Of a stretch of 64,000 nucleotides of DNA, positions 48,100 to 57,967 are shown piece by piece. Source of the DNA: Anaerolineae bacterium (GTDB lineage Bacteria; Chloroflexota; Anaerolineae; Anaerolineales; E44-bin32); the NCBI GenBank assembly GCA_011192015.1, contig DUET01000079.1, forward strand, positions 1-64,000, written 5' to 3'. Every line of letters begins with the position of its first letter. The first letter of the stretch is position 1. The position numbers and the translations under genes are program-made. The notes under the pieces were generated by a model, which worked only from the letters and a program-made list of their open reading frames with translations, was not told the origin of the DNA and searched no databases.

Positions 48100-49706
48100 G
48101 TCGGCCAGATTCCTATGATCAGGATGGTCAGCAAGCTCAAGAAAGCGATGAGCAGGGCGATATAGGGGAACAGTTTTCGCAAGATGGGGCCTTCTTGATC
48201 TGCCAATCCCGCTGTGCTTGCACCGACCACAACTTTCGTTGGCGCGATGACCGATCCGATGGCACCTCCAGCGGATTGCGCTGCCAGGATCAGGGGTACG
48301 CTGCGTCCCAGGATCTCAGCTGTGCGGCGTTGCATCATGGAGAAGACCACATTGGAATTGGTGTTCGAACCGGTCATGAATGCACCCAGCGCGCCGATCC
48401 ATGGGGAAGCGAGAGGGAATAAACCTCCCACACTTTGCGCCACCCCCCGGGCCAGTGCGTCGGTCATGCCGGCATGGCTCATGACCACGGCCATCGATAC
48501 CATGGCCACGATGCCCAGGCTGGAGGGGATCACTCTGCTGATCGTTCCGGAGAGGATGCGGCGAATGGCCTTGGGCTCCAGGAGGCCGGCTTTGCGGTAG
48601 ATGAGGAAGGAGGACATTGCGGAGTATGCCAGGATGGCTCCCGCATGTCGGAAGAGGGGAATGCTGCGCCCGTAGCCAGCGGCGGTGGTGAAACCACGAG
48701 CCGTAGTCATCTCCGGGAAGGAGAGACGGATTACGAAAAGACCCAGGAACTCTCGCACGGCCGGCACCAGCTGGATGATCAAGGTGAAACCAATCAGAGC
48801 GATGTAACCGGAGAGCGCCAGGGCCAAGCGGCGAGGGCTGATTGAGCGCTCATGGTTATCATGATTATTCCCGCGATAGCGTCTGGCTAGAAACAAACCC
48901 AGTAGAAGACCCGCCATGCCGCTGCCCAGACTGGCGATGCTCCAAAAACCTGCAACGGCTATCGCGAATTGAGTTGCGCCCATGGTGACCGCCAGCAGCA
49001 ACACCGGCAGCCATAATCTTCGAACGCCCTTCCAGCCATCTGCGACATGGGCAACCATGTAGCCTGTGAGAATGCCCGCCAATCCCAGCAAGAGAGCCGT
49101 CGGCGCGGCGAGGAGATCGCCGGAGACATGTGAGGTGGCCATCAAAGCCTGGAACGAAGAGGCGAGTGATCCGAAAGAGACCGTCCACCCGTGCCCGATG
49201 GCAGGCATGACCACGGCGAGGATGGGGTTGAAGCCCAAGCTGATGAGGATCGGCGCCGTTACAGCCACAGGAACACCAAAGCCGCCGACGCCTTGCAGGA
49301 ACGAGGCAAACACCCAGGCTATGAGCAGAGCTTGCATACCACGGTCGCCTGTCAATTGGGGGAGGGCTTCTCCCAGAACCCTGATAGCACCAGCTTCATC
49401 GGCCACCCGATAAAGCAGGAAAGCCCCCCAGACGATCAAGAGTACGTCGAGCGTGAGCAGGAATGCTTTGGATTGGGCCAGGGCGAGGATCTCGAATCCG
49501 GTTCCGAAGCGCAACACGGCAATAACCACGGCAGCGGCCCAACCGACGGGACCCGCTCTGGCAGCCCCCCATCGAAATCCCAACATGAGCAGCAATATGA
49601 TCAGAATCGGGGCCAATGCCAAGAGGCTATCGATGATCATCCATCCTCCGTGTGCAGGTGTGAGATTCAGCGGGCCGCACAGCACGACGACAATGGCTTG
49701 AATCAT
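48096..49706 (-). CDS. L-lactate permease family (LctP/GlcA-like)
   Basis: QGVGGFGVPVAVTAPIL; GALGAFMTGSNTNSNVVFSMMQ; AAQSAGGAIGSVIAPTKVVVG. Confidence 0.92.
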   Translation of the reverse strand: MIQAIVVVLCGPLNLTPAHGGWMIIDSLLALAPILIILLLMLGFRWGAARAGPVGWAAAVVIAVLRFGTGFEILALAQSKAFLLTLDVLLIVWGAFLLYRVADEAGAIRVLGEALPQLTGDRGMQALLIAWVFASFLQGVGGFGVPVAVTAPILISLGFNPILAVVMPAIGHGWTVSFGSLASSFQALMATSHVSGDLLAAPTALLLGLAGILTGYMVAHVADGWKGVRRLWLPVLLLAVTMGATQFAIAVAGFWSIASLGSGMAGLLLGLFLARRYRGNNHDNHERSISPRRLALALSGYIALIGFTLIIQLVPAVREFLGLFVIRLSFPEMTTARGFTTAAGYGRSIPLFRHAGAILAYSAMSSFLIYRKAGLLEPKAIRRILSGTISRVIPSSLGIVAMVSMAVVMSHAGMTDALARGVAQSVGGLFPLASPWIGALGAFMTGSNTNSNVVFSMMQRRTAEILGRSVPLILAAQSAGGAIGSVIAPTKVVVGASTAGLADQEGPILRKLFPYIALLIAFLSLLTILIIGIWPT

Positions 49707-50150
49707 GGCTGCAATGCAAGCTTGGTTGATTCACCTCGATAAGGGCTACAGGTTCTGCAGCCATCTCATTCGTTCCGGGTTCCGTTGCGTGCTGGCCATG
49801 TTCTTCCCAGAAATGCGGCGAGATGAATCCTCGCCAACGATGAACGCATCATTGTAACTTGTTATCCCCGGTTGTCGATGTCGGATTATCTGGAATTTCG
49901 AGGTTGAAAGGAATCTCGGCTTCAAGTTTGTGTTCGTGTTTCGATGCGCAATTCAAACCGCGAGCGGCGTCAGGAATGGGAGATTGTTGGTTCGAGGTGT
50001 GCGCAAATCTGCCTTCGTGTATAAAACTTGGTCCCCGAAACGTATGGAATCCGTAGGTTTAGCGTCAGGAATCTGACAAGCATGGTGAGACGAGACCCAT
50101 TATAGTTAGGTTGCAAGGGCGGAATCTCTTCTTCTCCTCCTTACTTGGGC

Positions 50151-50219
50151 GAGCCGGGGTCGGCGTCCCCGGCTCACTCGTATTTAATACGATCACCCAG
50201 TCATATCGGCTGGGTGATC
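50151..50219. repeat. Three tandem inverted repeats in an intergenic region
   Basis: GAGCCGGGG/CCCCGGCTC; TCGTATT-T-AATACGA; GATCACCCAG/CTGGGTGATC, all perfect. Confidence 0.8.
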
Positions 50220-50294
50220 TACATTGAATGGAGGCTGACGATCATAATCCATGCTGCAGTGAGATCCTCAAGCCGGATTGGCAATCTTGATGCA

Positions 50295-53200
50295 TCAACG
50301 CGATTGAGTCGTGATCTCTGTAACCGGTATGCTCACGATATGCATGGTTACAGGGCGCTGCAGGGCGAGTTCCAATTCATCGCTGAGGAATTGTGCCAGA
50401 TCTGAAGCGACTTCGCTGCGGGCATACATCGTGGTTACGACTTCGATCCGTGCGTTGTTCTCGGTAAAGTTAAACTCCACGAGAGCCAAATCCGGAAGGA
50501 CTTCCAATTCGCTGGTGAGCACACGCTGGATCGTTTGTCTGGTTTGAGATTCATTTACGGAGCTGATGAACACTGCTCCCAGCGGTATCGAAATCAACAC
50601 CAGCAGCACGATGGAAATGATGATCCCCAGTCTCAATTGCTCGCGTTGCACGCCGCGTCCGGCGGGGCGGAAACCCAGCAGCAGCAGGGTTACCGCGCCG
50701 GCCAAGACGATGGCGATCAAGTTGGTCGTGAAGAGCAGTGCACCGCCTTGGGCAATGCCGAATTCCCCAAGCGCCAATCCGACACCGGTCGTACCAAGCG
50801 GTGGAACCAGGGCTGCAGCGATGGCCACACCTGGCAATGCGGCCGCGACATCTTTGCGGGCCACAGCGTATGCTCCCGCAGCGCCGGATGCCAAGGCCAC
50901 GGCCAGATCGAACAGATTGGGCTGGCTGCGTGAGACGATCTCATGCGTCAAGCCGCGCAAGGGGGAGAGCGCCGTCAGGAGAACGGCCAATCCTATGGCC
51001 AGGGCTACTCCCTGGAGCGTGGACTCGATGGCGGACCGCAGCAGGCGGATGTCCGCCTGGACGAGCGCCAGGCTGAGGGCCAGGATGGGCGTGAAGAGCG
51101 GTGCGACCAACATGGCCCCGATGATCACAGCGCTGCTGTCTTGGAGCAGGCCGTAGGTGGCGATGATGGCCGAGAGGCCTATCATGACGAAGTAGTCGAC
51201 GGTAGGCAGAGCGCCTTTGCGCACTTCCTTGTGAACCGCAACTTGCTGCTGGCGGGCAAGTTTGGGCAAACCCCGGCTGATGGCATCCCAGGCGCGTTGC
51301 AACCAGAAGCGCGGCAGCCCACGATAGCGTTTGACCATCACAACCGGAGCGGGGCAGGTGCGAGCCACTTGCTCGGGGATTGTCCCGAATAACACCTGAT
51401 CGATCAGGCTTTCTTCGGACGCACCGATCAGCACCAGGTCGCTGCCTTCCGCGGCGTTTGTAATACCTTGAACGATGCTGGTGGCAGGAACGACACGGCT
51501 TTCGATGGGATACTCAGCCAGGGCGGCAATCTCTTCATCCGAAGATGCCAGAAGTTGGGCTTGTTGACGCATGCGCGCCAGGGTCTGCTGAATGAAGGAG
51601 TGACCCTCGTCGATTTCCTCCGCTGTGGCCTGTGCATCAGCGACATAGACCGTGGAAGCATTGGCACCGAATTGCTTGGCAAGTACCAGGGCCAGGCGCG
51701 TGGCCAGGGGAGCGTGGGGGCCGCCTGCTGTAGGCACGAGGATCTCCCGAATGCGTGTGGAGGGTGCACCTTCCTCGCTGCAGATTTCATCCCCCATCGA
51801 AGGAGCCCCGGCTTGTTCCAATTGCTCGCGCTGAAAGGCCACCACGGCCACATCACAAGGTGCGCGGCGTACGACCGGATCCAACACTTGCCCCATGCGT
51901 GCGCCACGTGCCGCAGTCTCGATGGTCCAGGACATCAGCACCAAATCGCATTCCTCTTCGATGGCGGTATCCAGGATTCCTTCCGAGACGCTGCGGGCAA
52001 GCCGGGTGACCGGGAAGGTAGGCACGCCGCTCCTGGCGGCAATGCGCGTCGACCATTGGAAAAGAGTATTCCGCTCGCTGGCGACACGCTTGCCGCGCTC
52101 GATGGCCAAGGGATCGGCAACTTGGATCACCTGGAGGGGAATGACCTCCCCCTTCATCTGACAGGCCAGCGCGGTGGCTATCTCGAGCATGAAGGGACGT
52201 TCGAGCCCGGTGCTCAGGGGAACCAAGATCCGATAAACATCGTCCGTCTTCTCTCGATGTGGATCCGGACCAAAGGTAAGCACGCCCTCCTGGGCTTCCA
52301 CCTGGCGCGCGCGTGCGTAGGAGAGATAGAAAACCGCTCCGATCAGGAGCCAGATGGAAAGTGCCAGGAGCTGCAAAGATGGCAATGCCAGGAGAAGTGC
52401 GACGTCGAGCGACAGGGCAATGCTGGGAACCAGTGGGAAGAAAGGCAGCAGGAGCGTTCGACGGCGTTCAGGTTCTGTGCGACGACTATAAATGGCGGCT
52501 ACGCTGAGCATGATCATGGCCACAAGGATAGCGGCGGCGGAGATGTTTGTGAGCCAAGGAATGGGCACCAGGAGCGTGAGCGGGACCATGATGAGGAAGA
52601 TGGCGAGGAACAAGATCGGCGGCAATCGGAACGGCGACCGCAGGCGACGTACCACAGGTGGGAATGTGCCTTGCTGACTGAAAATATGGATCTGTCGAGC
52701 GCAGGTCATCAGGCAACAACTCGACGCAAGCATGAGAACGAGGATCCCGATTGTCGTTACAACCCAAGTGGGGAACCAGCCATTGCTGCCGATGGCGTCG
52801 GCGAAACCTGTTGCGGCTGCGTGGGATGGATCGGCAGGGATCCTTCCGGAAAGAAGCAGGATCAAGGCGACGATCAGAGTGCCAAGCAGGAAAGTGAGAA
52901 GCAAGGCTCGCGGTAATCGGGAGGAGGCGTCGCGGATCTGGCGCCGAATGGACAGGGTTGTTTCGATGGCGGCATATCCGATGACGATCCAAGCGCTGGT
53001 TTGGAGCAGGTTTGAGGAACTTATCGGAGGCGCAGCGGTGATGTCTTCAGGATCGATGGAGAGCAGAGAACTGACAAGCACGATGGTCAGGATGACGAAA
53101 AGCCCCACCAGCGTGGGCCAAAGCCATTCCCGGCGAGGAAGCAGGCGGAAGAGCTGTATCAGGACCAGCAGTGACCCGAGAATCAGCGCCAGAAGACCCT

Positions 53201-53597
53201 CACCGATCGGCAGAGTAGGGAAGATCAGAAGGATGTGTGATGCAGCAGAGCGAGCGAAGGCAGCGCTCAAGGTGAGCATGGCTGCAATGATCGCCCATCC
53301 TGTGATGAAGCCACCGAAACCCTTGACGGTCTCCTGGACCAAAATGTACGTGCCCCCGCGCTCACCGCTGCCTCCAAGAAGCTCGAGCCCATTGAGCAAC
53401 GTGAGGCCGATGACCAAACCTGCCAGCAAGGCGGCCGCGCTGGAGACGCCTCCCAGAAGCTGTAGCGAAGGACCAGCGACAAGGAAGAGCAGCGCCATAA
53501 AGAGGGACAGACCGCCAGCGGCTACATGAACTGTTCTCATGAGCTGCTGTCCGAAGCGAAGCTCGCCCTGGAACTCATCTTCTCTAACGGCCATCAA
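50295..53597 (-). CDS. APC-type permease fused to two USP domains and a DUF389 domain
   Basis: N-terminal 12-TM-like APC region; VYRILVPLSTGL and REILVPTAGG...DLVLIGASEES (USP); DYFVMIGLSAIIATYGLLQDSSAVIIGAMLVAPLFTPILALSLAL (DUF389); a single uninterrupted frame. Confidence 0.85.
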   Translation of the reverse strand: MMAVREDEFQGELRFGQQLMRTVHVAAGGLSLFMALLFLVAGPSLQLLGGVSSAAALLAGLVIGLTLLNGLELLGGSGERGGTYILVQETVKGFGGFITGWAIIAAMLTLSAAFARSAASHILLIFPTLPIGEGLLALILGSLLVLIQLFRLLPRREWLWPTLVGLFVILTIVLVSSLLSIDPEDITAAPPISSSNLLQTSAWIVIGYAAIETTLSIRRQIRDASSRLPRALLLTFLLGTLIVALILLLSGRIPADPSHAAATGFADAIGSNGWFPTWVVTTIGILVLMLASSCCLMTCARQIHIFSQQGTFPPVVRRLRSPFRLPPILFLAIFLIMVPLTLLVPIPWLTNISAAAILVAMIMLSVAAIYSRRTEPERRRTLLLPFFPLVPSIALSLDVALLLALPSLQLLALSIWLLIGAVFYLSYARARQVEAQEGVLTFGPDPHREKTDDVYRILVPLSTGLERPFMLEIATALACQMKGEVIPLQVIQVADPLAIERGKRVASERNTLFQWSTRIAARSGVPTFPVTRLARSVSEGILDTAIEEECDLVLMSWTIETAARGARMGQVLDPVVRRAPCDVAVVAFQREQLEQAGAPSMGDEICSEEGAPSTRIREILVPTAGGPHAPLATRLALVLAKQFGANASTVYVADAQATAEEIDEGHSFIQQTLARMRQQAQLLASSDEEIAALAEYPIESRVVPATSIVQGITNAAEGSDLVLIGASEESLIDQVLFGTIPEQVARTCPAPVVMVKRYRGLPRFWLQRAWDAISRGLPKLARQQQVAVHKEVRKGALPTVDYFVMIGLSAIIATYGLLQDSSAVIIGAMLVAPLFTPILALSLALVQADIRLLRSAIESTLQGVALAIGLAVLLTALSPLRGLTHEIVSRSQPNLFDLAVALASGAAGAYAVARKDVAAALPGVAIAAALVPPLGTTGVGLALGEFGIAQGGALLFTTNLIAIVLAGAVTLLLLGFRPAGRGVQREQLRLGIIISIVLLVLISIPLGAVFISSVNESQTRQTIQRVLTSELEVLPDLALVEFNFTENNARIEVVTTMYARSEVASDLAQFLSDELELALQRPVTMHIVSIPVTEITTQSR

Positions 53598-53861
53598 TCC
53601 TCCTTGCCAAATGCCATGGACAACTCATGCGGGATGCCTCTGATTCACCCTCAATATACGTATCTCGTTCGCCTGTTCCCCTTTCCATCCCACGTGCACG
53701 AAACTTGGCTAATCGCAAGTGTACACCATCCGCGGTTGAAAACGGTCATGGATTGGGGGCTGAGGGCTGGATCTGCCGAAACCAAGTGCATCATTACAGA
53801 ACGAGCCTGCGTGCGATATTGGGATCGTCGCGGCATCTTTCCACTGCTATAATCATCTTTC

Positions 53862-55427
53862 ATGAGTGACAGCTACGCACCGGCTGACCGCCAGATTGCC
53901 CGTGCTGCTGGTGTGGTCATGGTGGGTTTTGTACTCTCCAGCTTGACCGGACTGGCAAAGTGGGTATTGGTATCGCATGGATTTGGCACGGGCGCCGAGA
54001 TCGATGCTTTCAACGCTGCCAACCGAGTCCCTGACTTGCTTTTTAATTTGATGGCAGCAGGCGCGTTGGCGTCGGCGTTCATCCCAACGTTTACGAGTTT
54101 TCTAACCCAAGACGACCGCTCCGGGGGATGGCGATTGGCGTCATCGATCGCCAACCTGGTCTTTGTGGTCATGAGCGCGGCGGCTGTCGTGGTTTGGTTC
54201 CTTGCTCCATGGCTGGTGCGATATGTGCTCGCTCCCGGTTTCGATGGCGCTCAGATTACGCTCACGGTCAACCTTCTACGCTTGCTGCTGCCGACCGCGG
54301 TGATCTACGGCATCAGCGGATTGTTGATGGGGGTCTTGAACGCCCACCAGCATTTCCTGCTGCCGGCGCTGGCCCCCACGATGTCGTGGCTGGGTTGGAT
54401 TTTGGGTGTGCTGGTCTTGGCGCCGCGCATGGGGATCATGGGATTGGCCTGGGGGGTTGTAGTGGGAGCTGTGATGCATCTGCTGGTCCAGCTACCTGCC
54501 CTGCCTCGACGCAAACCTCGCTATCATTTGACCTTTGGGCTTCGCAATCCCGCCGTGCGTCAAGTCGGCCGTTTGATTCCGCCGCGACTGCTGGGATCCG
54601 CGGTTGTGCAGATCAATTTCCTGGTCAACACAATGCTGGCATCCATGCAGCCGATTGGAAGCCTGACCGGGATCACGCTGGGATTCGTGCTCATGCTCAT
54701 GCCGCAGGGCGTGATCGCGCAGGCGATCGCCATCGCTGCGCTGCCGACGTTTTCTGAGCAAGTCGCACGCGGCGAGATCAAGGAAATGCGATCCTCTTTG
54801 GCGAGCACATTACGCGGCGTGGTATTCCTCGCGCTTCCCGCCAGTCTGGGTTTGATCTTGCTCCGTCGTCCCCTGGTGGCCGTGTTGTTCCAACGCGGAG
54901 CGTTCGACGCGCAATCGACCGAGCAGGTTTCATGGGCTTTGCTTTGGTTTGCAGCCGGGTTGGTGGGACACTCGCTGTTGGAGATCGTCTCGCGCGCTTT
55001 CTACGCCATGAAAGATACAAAAACCCCGGCTTTCGTCGGAACCGCGGCCATGACCTTGAATGTGATCTTCAGCCTGGCCTTCTCCGCCCTTTTCGTACGT
55101 TTGGGCTGGATGCCTCATGGGGGTTTAGCGTTGGCCAATTCCCTGGCGACGGCTATCGAATCGGCGGTCTTGCTGTGGCTGATGAGCCGCCGGCTGCAGG
55201 GCTTGGATCTGGTACGCATTCGTCGAGGACTTCTCTCGACGCTGCTCGCCTCCGTGGTGATGACATCGGCGGTCTTCGGCTGGACGTTTTGGATGCGTGA
55301 ATCCCCGGCATGGCTACTGGCTGTAGGCGGAGTGGTTGTGGGGGGCGGGATTTACTGGCTGGCGGCGCTGCTGCTGAAAGCTCCGGAAGCACGGCGATTG
55401 CCTAGAATCCTGCTTTCCAAATCCTGA
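53862..55427 (+). CDS. murJ: Lipid II flippase MurJ/MviN
   Basis: FGTGAEIDAFNAANRVPDLLFNLMAAGALASAFIPTF. Confidence 0.93.
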   Translation: MSDSYAPADRQIARAAGVVMVGFVLSSLTGLAKWVLVSHGFGTGAEIDAFNAANRVPDLLFNLMAAGALASAFIPTFTSFLTQDDRSGGWRLASSIANLVFVVMSAAAVVVWFLAPWLVRYVLAPGFDGAQITLTVNLLRLLLPTAVIYGISGLLMGVLNAHQHFLLPALAPTMSWLGWILGVLVLAPRMGIMGLAWGVVVGAVMHLLVQLPALPRRKPRYHLTFGLRNPAVRQVGRLIPPRLLGSAVVQINFLVNTMLASMQPIGSLTGITLGFVLMLMPQGVIAQAIAIAALPTFSEQVARGEIKEMRSSLASTLRGVVFLALPASLGLILLRRPLVAVLFQRGAFDAQSTEQVSWALLWFAAGLVGHSLLEIVSRAFYAMKDTKTPAFVGTAAMTLNVIFSLAFSALFVRLGWMPHGGLALANSLATAIESAVLLWLMSRRLQGLDLVRIRRGLLSTLLASVVMTSAVFGWTFWMRESPAWLLAVGGVVVGGGIYWLAALLLKAPEARRLPRILLSKS

Positions 55428-55526
55428 ACCGAGCCGTCCTGGTCGATCTGCATGCAGAAAGTGGGGGAGAATCTTCTCATGCGGTATGCGGGATGATCAC
55501 GAACGCCACGCAACTGCAGGGGAGGC

Positions 55527-55769
55527 TTATTCGGGCTCGAACTCGGTCTCCGTGAAACCCCCATCTTCCTCGGGCATCAGTTGCCGCAGTTTCAACTCCG
55601 CTTTCTCGAGCAGGGCGCTGCATCGCGAGGCCAGCTTCTGTCCTCTCTCGAACAATTGGAGCGCCTCTTCCAAGGGAAGCTCTCCGCTTTCGAGTTGATG
55701 GACGATCGTTTCTAATTCCTGGAATGCCTCTTCATAGGAAAGTTGGCTCACAGTTTTCTTCTTTGCCAT
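55527..55769 (-). CDS. xseB: Exodeoxyribonuclease VII small subunit
   Basis: SYEEAFQELETIVHQLESGELPLEEALQLFERGQKL. Confidence 0.93.
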   Translation of the reverse strand: MAKKKTVSQLSYEEAFQELETIVHQLESGELPLEEALQLFERGQKLASRCSALLEKAELKLRQLMPEEDGGFTETEFEPE

Positions 55770-55794
55770 CATCCCTCCTGCCGAGCGAGTACTT

Positions 55795-57039
55795 TCAAGA
55801 TTGACTCTTCTTGGTAACCTCGGCGTCGAATTCACCATCGCTGACACGAACATTCAGGGCATCGCCGCTTGAGACCTGCTCGACTGAACTTACAATCGCA
55901 CCGTCATCTGCCCGCTTGACCACGGCGAAGCCGCGGGCCAGCACAGAAGCGGGGCCTACAGCGCGTAAAGTTAATTCCAGGCCTGCAAGCGCCTTGCGTT
56001 TCAGGGCAAGCGCATGCAAGCTGGCGGATTGCGCACGCCGCAGGTATTCGTCCAGGCGCTGACGTCCATCGGCGATCTTCGCTTTGGGCGAAGCGCTGAG
56101 CAACGCACGGTGAAGCGCTTCCAGTTCCAACCTCCACCTTTGCAGCGGCTCGCGCAGAGCGCGTCCGAGCGCTTCCCTGTGTTGCAGGATCTCCAGCGCC
56201 AATTGCGAACCGTCGGGTGTGGCGATCTCAGCCGCCGCGGATGGTGTTGGGGCGCGCACATCGGCAGTGAAATCTGCAATCGTGAAATCGGTTTCATGAC
56301 CGACTCCACTGACAACCGGGGCCTGAGATGCAGCAATCGCTCGTGCAACACGCTCGTCGTTGAAAGCCCAAAGATCCTCGATCGAACCCCCGCCGCGTAC
56401 CACGAGAATGACATCGGGTTTTGAATGCTTGTTGAGGGCTTGTAGGGCTTCGACAATGCCTTTAGGCGCCTGCTCTCCTTGCACCGGCGTGGGAGCAAGG
56501 ATCACCTCCGCCAGCGGAAAACGACGGCGCAGCACGTGCAGAACATCACGCAGTGCGGCGCCGGTTGGAGACGTGACCACGCCGATGCGATCTGGCCAAT
56601 CCGGCAGAGGGCGTTTCCGTTGGGGGGCGAAGAGCCCCTCTGCCTCCAAGCGCGCTTTAAGCCGTAGAAATTCCTGGTAGAGCAAGCCCTCGCCGGCAGG
56701 GCGAAGATCATCGACATAGAGTTGGTATTGGCCTCCGCTCTCGTAGATGCTGATATAACCGTGGGCTTCAATCGCAATGCCATCCGCGATGACCTCTCGC
56801 AGACGCGTGGCATCAGGTCGCCAGGCCACACAGCGCAGGGAAGCCTGACCATCCTTGAGCGTGAAATAAACATGCCCCGATGCAGGGCGCGATAAGTTGG
56901 AGACTTCCCCAGCAACCCACAGATCTTGCAGACGGTAATCAGCTTCCAGCAATTGCCTGAGATAGCGGTTGAGATCTGCGACGGACCAGATCTTGGGTTC
57001 GAGGCCGAAGATCGATAACTGGCTCACGATTCGAAGCAT
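55795..57039 (-). CDS. xseA: Exodeoxyribonuclease VII large subunit
   Basis: WVAGEVSNLSRPASGHVYFTLKD; IGVVTSPTGAALRDVLHVLRRR; VVRGGGSIEDLWAFNDE. Confidence 0.95.
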   Translation of the reverse strand: MLRIVSQLSIFGLEPKIWSVADLNRYLRQLLEADYRLQDLWVAGEVSNLSRPASGHVYFTLKDGQASLRCVAWRPDATRLREVIADGIAIEAHGYISIYESGGQYQLYVDDLRPAGEGLLYQEFLRLKARLEAEGLFAPQRKRPLPDWPDRIGVVTSPTGAALRDVLHVLRRRFPLAEVILAPTPVQGEQAPKGIVEALQALNKHSKPDVILVVRGGGSIEDLWAFNDERVARAIAASQAPVVSGVGHETDFTIADFTADVRAPTPSAAAEIATPDGSQLALEILQHREALGRALREPLQRWRLELEALHRALLSASPKAKIADGRQRLDEYLRRAQSASLHALALKRKALAGLELTLRAVGPASVLARGFAVVKRADDGAIVSSVEQVSSGDALNVRVSDGEFDAEVTKKSQS

Positions 57040-57121
57040 ACCTTTGGCCAGGAGGAGTGTCAACCGGCGCATGTATAATCGCTCATATGGAAAAGTGTCC
57101 TTTGCGAGAATCGGCCTGGAG

Positions 57122-57610
57122 ATGAGCGACATGGAAGCACTCGAGATTGCCGTGGGGAAGGTGTTGAAGGCGCAGGGTTGGACCTTGGGATTGGCCGAGT
57201 CGTGCACCGGAGGGCTGATTTCTCATCGTGTCACGAATGTCCCCGGCTCCTCGGAGTATTTCGTTGGCGGGGTTGTCAGCTACGCCGATGCCGTCAAGCA
57301 TGCTGTGTTGGGAGTACGCAAGGCAACCATGATCCAGCATGGAGCAGTGAGTCGCCGGTGCGCACTCGAGATGGCACGCGGGATCCGTCCGTTGGTTGGT
57401 GCCGGAATCGGTGTGGCGGTGACGGGAATCGCGGGGCCGGGTGGTGGAAGCGAGGAGAAACCTGTGGGATTGACCTGGATTGCGGTGGTCACGCCATGGG
57501 GGGAGCGCGTTGAGCGGTATGAATGGAGCGGCAATCGACAGGAGAACAAGAACAGCATGGCCGAGCAGGCGTTGACGCTGCTACTCGAAGCGATCGAGTG
57601 TCAAACATGA
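57122..57610 (+). CDS. pncC: CinA C-terminal / nicotinamide-nucleotide amidohydrolase
   Basis: LGLAESCTGGLISHRVTNVPGSSEYFVGGVVSYAD; VTGIAGPGGGSEEKPVG. Confidence 0.94.
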   Translation: MSDMEALEIAVGKVLKAQGWTLGLAESCTGGLISHRVTNVPGSSEYFVGGVVSYADAVKHAVLGVRKATMIQHGAVSRRCALEMARGIRPLVGAGIGVAVTGIAGPGGGSEEKPVGLTWIAVVTPWGERVERYEWSGNRQENKNSMAEQALTLLLEAIECQT

Positions 57611-57858
57611 ACGAGATCATCGAAGTCGAGACACGCGTGCAAAGCGACGGTACGCTGCGACCGAAGGCCTTTCGCTGGCGAGGTCGGCGTTATGGGATCA
57701 CTTCGATGGGGAGACGTTGGAGGCACGAAGGGATCGAGCATGTGCTCGTCATGGCGCCGGAGGGAATGCCTTTCGAGCTGGCCTACATGCATGCGGATGG
57801 GACATGGCGTCTGCTGAGAGCACCAGCCGATTTCGGGAGCAGGACTCCAACCGTATAG
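57607..57858 (+). CDS. Small hypothetical protein
   Basis: ATGA overlap with pncC. Confidence 0.6.
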   Translation: MNEIIEVETRVQSDGTLRPKAFRWRGRRYGITSMGRRWRHEGIEHVLVMAPEGMPFELAYMHADGTWRLLRAPADFGSRTPTV

Positions 57859-57900
57859 CCGCGGCGCGCATCGTGGTGTCTGCCAAGCAATGGATTGAGA

Positions 57901-57926
57901 AACACCCAGCGTACATGCTGGGTGTT
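57901..57926. terminator. Terminator hairpin between convergent genes
   Basis: AACACCCAGC gtacat GCTGGGTGTT. Confidence 0.7.
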
Positions 57927-57967
57927 GGTTTAATGACGGAAACAAATACGGATGGGCGTGGGGCCCA

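Noticed and set aside
51468-52916. 482-aa plus-strand ORF opposite the APC/USP/DUF389 gene
   Set aside because: Low-complexity shadow frame (rich in G, R, H, Q) antisense to a well-supported CDS; no recognisable domain.
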